In this document: piece after piece, positions 59,632 to 64,000 of the stretch
Layout: each line of letters starts with the position of its first letter
How positions within the stretch are numbered: the stretch's first letter is position 1
DNA from: Pseudomonadota bacterium
Lineage (GTDB): Bacteria; Pseudomonadota; Gammaproteobacteria; Steroidobacterales; Woeseiaceae
Length of the DNA: 64,000 nucleotides
Direction of reading: 5' to 3'
Assembly (NCBI GenBank): GCA_022563195.1
Contig: JADFNV010000001.1
Span: forward strand, 1-64,000
The notes under the pieces: generated by a model
Seen by the model: the letters and a program-made list of their open reading frames with translations, nothing else
What the model was told of the DNA's origin: nothing
Databases searched by the model: none
Translations under genes and position numbers: made by a program

Positions 59632-61383
59632 ATGAAATCCCTCGTCGCAAAATTAGTCACTGAAGCCCTGGCCGAATTGCCTGAGCTCTCGGCTGCTGTC
59701 GCCGATCTCGCGGTTGCCGGCACGGTCGAGCGCACTCGCGATGGCAGGCACGGCGACTTCGCTACGAACGTGGCGATGCGACTCGCCAAACCTGCGCGAA
59801 AAAGTCCGCGCGACCTCGCAGCGATAATAGTCGCCAATCTTCCATCAACGGATCTGATCGACAAAGTCGAGACAGCCGGACCAGGCTTCATTAATTTCTA
59901 CCTGAGCGCCGCGGCGTTTCACGCCGAGATTGAAACAATACTCGAGCGTAATGACAGTTACGGTCGATCCGAGACCAGGGACAGACCGCGCATTCTGCTC
60001 GAGTTCGTTTCCGCCAATCCGACCGGACCATTGCACGTTGGTCACGGACGTCTCGCCGCCTATGGCGCGACCGTCGGCAATCTGCTCGAAGCAGCAGGCT
60101 ATCCCGTGGAGCGCGAGTACTACGTTAATGACGCCGGACGGCAGATGGATATCCTGGGCCTGAGTGTCTGGTTACGCTGGCTTGAATCTCAAGGAACGAG
60201 CATTCCTTTTCCAAAAGCAGGCTATCGTGGCGATTATATTCGTGACATTGCAGCGGCAATCGACACCAGCGGTGTCATCACGGTTGATGCCGGCACCTTG
60301 CTCGCAGATGTTCCCGACGACGATCCCGACGGCGACAAAGAGGCCCATATCGGAGCATTGATAGCGAAAGCAATCAGTGTGCTCGGTACCGATGGTTTCG
60401 CTAAAGTTCGCCAACAATCTCTCGAGTCGATCCGTAGTGATATCGAAGACGATCTCGCTGAGTTTGGTGTGACATTTGATCGCTGGTACTCAGAACAGAG
60501 CCTGACGACCACCGACCGCATCGATACCGCACTGGCCGTGCTTGAGGAGCGCGGCATGTTGTATGTCAAAGATGGTGCGACCTGGTTTCCGGCAACCAAG
60601 TTCGGTGATGAGAAAGATCGCGTTGTCATTCGCGAGAATGGCAACAAAACCTACTTTGCCTCCGACATCGCATATCACTTCGACAAGCGCGAACGCGGCT
60701 TTGACCACCTGATAAACATTCTCGGCTCCGATCATCACGGTTACGTGGCGAGACTGAAAGCCGGACTCGAAGCGATGGGCTACAAGGCGGATGATCTGGA
60801 GGTTGAGCTCATACAGTTCGTCACACTATATCGCGGCAGCGAGAAACTCGCGATGTCGACACGCTCGGGCGAGTTCGTCACATTGCGGCATTTGCGCGAA
60901 GAAATAGGCAATGATGCAGCACGGTTTTTCTATGTCATGCGCTCTAACGACCAGCCTTTCGACTTTGATCTCGAGCTTGCCAAGTCGGAGTCAAACGACA
61001 ACCCGGTTCACTACGTCAGATACGCACATGCACGGATCGCCAAAGTGTTTCGCATACTGACCGAAAAGGGCCTTTCTTGGGACCAGAAAAACGGTTTGTC
61101 AAACCTGCATTTGCTGACAGAAACGCATGAAAAGACGTTGATGACCGCTTTGACGCGCTACCCCGAGGTCATCGAACTTGCCGCAGACAATCGTGCCCCG
61201 CAGCACCTGGTTCATTACCTTCGCGACCTGGCCAGCGACCTGCATTCCTACTACAACGCCCACAGATTCATCGATGACGACGCCGCCATGCGTGATGCAA
61301 GGCTTTACCTGATCAATGCAACGAAAATTGTCATTGCGAATGGACTCGCAATCATCGGCGTATCAGCACCAGAATCAATGTAA
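59632..61383 (+). CDS. argS: arginyl-tRNA synthetase
   Basis: The 583-residue class I enzyme charges tRNA-Arg. The N-terminal Add-1 domain (RHGDFATNVAMRLAK) is followed by ANPTGPLHVGHGRL (HIGH box) and the degenerate KMSKS region SEKLAMSTRSGEFV, then the DALR anticodon domain (YLRDLASDLHSYYNAHRFI). The ATG follows about 50 bases after the palindrome. Its stop overlaps the SPOR gene start. Confidence 0.97.
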   Translation: MKSLVAKLVTEALAELPELSAAVADLAVAGTVERTRDGRHGDFATNVAMRLAKPARKSPRDLAAIIVANLPSTDLIDKVETAGPGFINFYLSAAAFHAEIETILERNDSYGRSETRDRPRILLEFVSANPTGPLHVGHGRLAAYGATVGNLLEAAGYPVEREYYVNDAGRQMDILGLSVWLRWLESQGTSIPFPKAGYRGDYIRDIAAAIDTSGVITVDAGTLLADVPDDDPDGDKEAHIGALIAKAISVLGTDGFAKVRQQSLESIRSDIEDDLAEFGVTFDRWYSEQSLTTTDRIDTALAVLEERGMLYVKDGATWFPATKFGDEKDRVVIRENGNKTYFASDIAYHFDKRERGFDHLINILGSDHHGYVARLKAGLEAMGYKADDLEVELIQFVTLYRGSEKLAMSTRSGEFVTLRHLREEIGNDAARFFYVMRSNDQPFDFDLELAKSESNDNPVHYVRYAHARIAKVFRILTEKGLSWDQKNGLSNLHLLTETHEKTLMTALTRYPEVIELAADNRAPQHLVHYLRDLASDLHSYYNAHRFIDDDAAMRDARLYLINATKIVIANGLAIIGVSAPESM

Positions 61384-61955
61384 TGGCGCAGCGCAAGAGA
61401 CGCCGTTCGAAGCGCGTCGTAGAAAAACAGGATTATCCGGGTTGGGTCTGGATGTTGTTCGGACTGTCGATCGGCCTGTCAGTCGCCTTCGCCGTGTACG
61501 TCAACGACCGACAACCTGCATCCAGTGCAGACTCACAGCCGTCCGTGAGTTCCCAAGACACAATTGGCGTCGCAGGCGAACGCGAAGCAATCACGGTTGC
61601 CGACCTGCCGACGGTGAAACGATTCACGTTCTATGACGATCTGCCAAATTTCGAAGTCGTGATACCCGAACAGGAACCCGACGTCGCGGCCGATGTCGAA
61701 CCGCGGGCGGTCCTCAGGGCTGGCGTCTATGTTCTTCAGGCAGGATCATTCTCAGCGTACGCCGATGCCGATCGTCGCCGGGTACAGCTGGCGTTCATCG
61801 GCATCGAATCGCAGATTCAACGCGTTTCCATTGACGACAGAACCTATCACCGCGTACGAATCGGTCCGATCGACGACATTGATGAACTCAACATGCTGCG
61901 CAACCGATTACGTGAGGCACGAATTGAAGTGCTCCGCATCCGTCTCGGTGATTAG
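61383..61955 (+). CDS. SPOR-domain membrane protein (FtsN-like)
   Basis: A 190-residue protein with a basic cytoplasmic start (MAQRKRRRSKRVVEKQDYPG), one TM helix (WVWMLFGLSIGLSVAFAVYV), an acidic linker and a C-terminal SPOR domain (YVLQAGSFSAYADADRRRVQLAFIGIESQIQRVSIDDRTYHRVRIGP). SPOR domains bind denuded peptidoglycan at division sites. The gene overlaps the argS stop by one base, a common gammaproteobacterial pairing. FtsN-like function is inferred. Confidence 0.88.
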   Translation: MAQRKRRRSKRVVEKQDYPGWVWMLFGLSIGLSVAFAVYVNDRQPASSADSQPSVSSQDTIGVAGEREAITVADLPTVKRFTFYDDLPNFEVVIPEQEPDVAADVEPRAVLRAGVYVLQAGSFSAYADADRRRVQLAFIGIESQIQRVSIDDRTYHRVRIGPIDDIDELNMLRNRLREARIEVLRIRLGD

Positions 61956-63066
61956 CCGAGCTCAGTATTGTTTGCTCCTGGCGTTAATTGCGCTCGGAGC
62001 TTGCTCGACTACACCAACTGAACCGCCGCCGATCCCGAAACCCACTCGCATAGATCCTGAGCCTATCGCAGTAGCCGAGCCCGACAAGCGCGATCTCCGC
62101 ATCAGCATCGCTGCAGTCGGTGACATGATGCTTGGCACCGACTATCCCGAAAATCATCTGCCCGACGATGACGGCGTAAGCTTTCTGAACGCGGTGACAG
62201 CTGTTATTTCCTCGGCCGACATTGCATTCGGCAATCTCGAAGGCGTACTCGTCGACGGCGGGGATCCCGGTAAGACCTGCAAAAATCCGAACGCATGTTA
62301 TCTGTTTCGGTCGCCGACTCGTTACGCGAAACATTTTCAGGAGGCCGGATTCGACGTGCTAAGCCTCGCCAACAACCATGCACGGGACTTTGGTGAAGAA
62401 GGCCGGACAATGACGATGCAGGCGCTCGACGCCGTCGGTATTTACCATTCGGGCCGCGAGGGAGAATTCGCGAGCTTTACGGTCAACGACCTGAAAGTAG
62501 CCGTGCTCGCCTATGCTGTCACCAGAGACTCCAATTTGCTGCTCGATTACGCACTCGCCGAATCAACCGTCGCCGAATACGCTGCGACGCATGACATTGT
62601 CATCGTTTCTTTTCACGGTGGCGCCGAAGGCCAGGACGCAACGCACATACCGTTTGCTGAGGAGGAATATTTTGGCGAGCCCCGCGGCGATGTCGTGTTA
62701 TTTGCTCGCTGCATGGTTGACGCGGGCGCGGATCTCGTCATCGGCCATGGTCCGCACGTCGTTCGCGGCATCGAGCGATACAAGAACCGACTGATCGCCT
62801 ACAGCCTCGGTAACTTTGCAACTTACTACGGTATCAGCGTCGCTGGCATCAAGGGCATTGCCCCGATACTGATTACGACGCTCGACGGCGAAGGCCGTTT
62901 TGTCGAAGGCGAAGTAATCTCAACCGTGCAGATACGCCCGGACGGGCCAAGTATCGACGATCAACAGAGGGCGTTGAACCTCATGCGCGGCTTAAGTATC
63001 GAGGATTTTGGAGAACCCGGACTGACATTTTTACCCGACGGCCGACTCTTACCCACAGATCGCTAG
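61948..63066 (+). CDS. CapA-like lipoprotein (PGA synthesis CapA family)
   Basis: A 372-residue protein starting at GTG 61948, overlapping the SPOR stop. The signal peptide ends in a lipobox (LALIALGAC). The calcineurin-like CapA fold has AVGDMMLGTDYP, AFGNLEGVLVDGG, LANNHARDFG, IVSFHGGAEGQDATHIP and GHGPHVVRGIERYKNRLIAYSLGNFA. In Bacillus anthracis CapA acts in poly-gamma-glutamate capsule production; in most proteobacteria the role is unknown. No cap genes are near. Confidence 0.87.
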   Translation: MISRAQYCLLLALIALGACSTTPTEPPPIPKPTRIDPEPIAVAEPDKRDLRISIAAVGDMMLGTDYPENHLPDDDGVSFLNAVTAVISSADIAFGNLEGVLVDGGDPGKTCKNPNACYLFRSPTRYAKHFQEAGFDVLSLANNHARDFGEEGRTMTMQALDAVGIYHSGREGEFASFTVNDLKVAVLAYAVTRDSNLLLDYALAESTVAEYAATHDIVIVSFHGGAEGQDATHIPFAEEEYFGEPRGDVVLFARCMVDAGADLVIGHGPHVVRGIERYKNRLIAYSLGNFATYYGISVAGIKGIAPILITTLDGEGRFVEGEVISTVQIRPDGPSIDDQQRALNLMRGLSIEDFGEPGLTFLPDGRLLPTDR

Positions 63067-63165
63067 ACGTGTAATCGGGCTCAAGATAGCTGGTTTCGAA
63101 AATTGCGAGCTCATTATGTGAAACGGCTCTCAGTTTATCCCTTGCCCAAGAACTTAAAAACCTTT

Positions 63166-63209
63166 TTGTGAACGACATCCCGTTTATGATTTGCGTTCGC
63201 GCGCATTTT
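63166..63209 (+). promoter_or_regulatory. bipartite upstream element, second copy
   Basis: TTGTGAnCGAnATCCCG at 63166-63182 is followed, after 19 bases, by CGCATTTTnTnGTC starting at 63202. Both blocks and the spacing match the element at 14673. It lies 83 bases before the ATG at 63249. Confidence 0.5.
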
Positions 63210-63248
63210 CTGGTCTCCATAAACCATAGGCAACGTGGGAGCCAGAAT

Positions 63249-63554
63249 ATGTGGTCACCAACGCCAATCTACGAAAGAGTCCCGCAGGTCTGGTTTCTGC
63301 TCGGTCTGCTGTTCGTCGCGACCGGATTGTATCTGGGCTTTGAATTTGCACAGTCCTTTTGGTACATCGCAATCGGATGTTTCTGCTGCGCGTTTGGTGT
63401 GGCATTATTCGTGCTTCGACTTGGGGAGCGCCCGAGAGGGTCCGCAAAAACACGTTTATCTCCAGATTTCGTCTCGGAAGGGCCTGCACAGCAAGCGCCT
63501 GCAGCATCGAATGACGACAATTTGCCTGTGCTGGAGCAATCGGTCAGCAAATGA
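63249..63554 (+). CDS. small two-TM membrane protein, paralogue of 14757-15038
   Basis: The 101-residue product begins MWSPTPIYERVPQVWFLLGLLF, with a second hydrophobic segment (FWYIAIGCFCCAFGVALFVL) and a hydrophilic tail rich in Ala, Ser and Asp. It closely resembles the small membrane protein at 14757, including the IYERVPQ start and the GYxGFE-type motif (GLYLGFEFAQSF). GGGAG stands before the ATG at 63249. I do not know the family; the shared element suggests co-regulation. Confidence 0.7.
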   Translation: MWSPTPIYERVPQVWFLLGLLFVATGLYLGFEFAQSFWYIAIGCFCCAFGVALFVLRLGERPRGSAKTRLSPDFVSEGPAQQAPAASNDDNLPVLEQSVSK

Positions 63555-63572
63555 CAGGTGGACGATCGGCGA

Positions 63573-64000
63573 TTAGTCCTCGGCCGATATAGACTTGAAG
63601 TCGACGCCGAGTGAGCGCAGTTTTCGGTACAGATGCGTGCGCTCCATACCGACGCGCTTGGCGAGCTGTCCGACCTTGCCGTCGCACAAAATCAATTGTT
63701 GCTTCAGATACGCACGTTCAAATTTCTCTCGCGCCTCCCGAAGTGGCAGCGACAACAGATCCTGTTTAACGAGCGGCTCGTCGGCAGGAACACCGGCGGT
63801 GACCTCTGCCTCAACTTCTTCCAGTGAAATGTCGTCCTCGGTATCGATCAGCAGCAAGCGGCGCACCAGGTTTTTCAGCTCGCGCACATTATCCGGCCAC
63901 GGATAATGGCGTAGCCGATTCTGTGCTGCCACGCTAAATCGGCGAAACGACAACCCCTCCGAGTCTACGAGTTTATCGACATAGTAAGAAAGGAGCTCAG
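63573..64000 (-). CDS. sigma-54-dependent response regulator, C-terminal part (NtrX-like)
   Basis: The minus-strand frame runs off the right edge. It includes the end of the AAA+ activator domain (YYVDKLVDSEGLSFRRFSVAAQNRLRHYPWPDNVRELKNLVRRLLL), then a linker and a Fis-type helix-turn-helix (AYLKQQLILCDGKVGQLAKRVGMERTHLYRKLRSLGVDF). This matches NtrC-family regulators, with the spacing and tail of NtrX. It probably pairs with a histidine kinase outside the window. Confidence 0.85.
   Translation of the reverse strand, partial: ELLSYYVDKLVDSEGLSFRRFSVAAQNRLRHYPWPDNVRELKNLVRRLLLIDTEDDISLEEVEAEVTAGVPADEPLVKQDLLSLPLREAREKFERAYLKQQLILCDGKVGQLAKRVGMERTHLYRKLRSLGVDFKSISAED

Overview
The window is chromosomal DNA from a gammaproteobacterium, probably a marine, Woeseia-like lineage. 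This assignment is inferred from gene order (radC-rpmB-rpmG-mutM; coaD/rsmD next to ftsY-ftsE-ftsX-rpoH), the dedicated class GN sortase locus with its own two-component system, proton-translocating transhydrogenase pntAB, and many genes for acyl-CoA, glutamate and envelope functions. No rRNA or tRNA gene was recognised.

Layout. 1-3990: the right end of an integrated island (RepA-like ATPase, several small unknown genes, AlpA-type regulator, tyrosine integrase) that has cut radC at its metal-binding HNHPSG motif; the radC 3' end survives at about 3990-4163. 4180-10400: housekeeping core (rpmB, rpmG, mutM, coaD, rsmD, ftsYEX, rpoH). A perfect CIRCE operator lies in the rpoH leader. 10395-16445: OmpA-like lipoprotein, DUF3465, DUF962, glutaryl-CoA dehydrogenase, two MATE exporters and a small membrane protein. 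16552-22155: class GN sortase, its VIT/vWA target, and the dedicated response regulator and histidine kinase. 22445-31166: the most interesting segment, described below. 31163-38842: TPR/TolB-like membrane protein and glutamate synthase (gltD, gltB). 39175-49532: lipoproteins, DUF924, an FAD oxidase, a third MATE, thiolase, alanine/sodium symporter, ferrochelatase and a VOC protein. 49564-50644: a REP-like palindrome, a truncated fructosamine kinase and a MITE. 50641-57133: Xni nuclease, HNH nuclease, pntB/pntA, a possible structured RNA, and a second sigma-factor operon. 57348-64000: priA, argS, SPOR protein, CapA-like lipoprotein, a paralogue of the small membrane protein, and the end of an NtrC-family regulator.

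Candidate undescribed system (22445-31166, all on +, tightly packed). A GAF-PP2C phosphatase, an RsbW-like kinase and a STAS antagonist (a complete partner-switching module) are followed by an ECF sigma factor, a one-TM anti-sigma factor, and a membrane-anchored protein built from 37 tandem copies of a nine-residue unit (consensus SDAFLSAMR). Next come a signal-peptide-bearing HExxH metallopeptidase with a likely outer-membrane barrel end, and a PrsW-type intramembrane protease. Sigma, anti-sigma and repeat protein are joined by ATGA overlaps, suggesting stoichiometric synthesis. I infer an envelope-sensing circuit that couples regulated proteolysis to partner switching, with the repeat protein as sensor or scaffold. 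The repeat family itself I do not recognise.

Other signals: a bipartite upstream element shared by two paralogous small membrane proteins 48 kb apart; palindromes that overlap stop codons; and ORFs (DUF3465, the HExxH peptidase) without a good canonical start codon.
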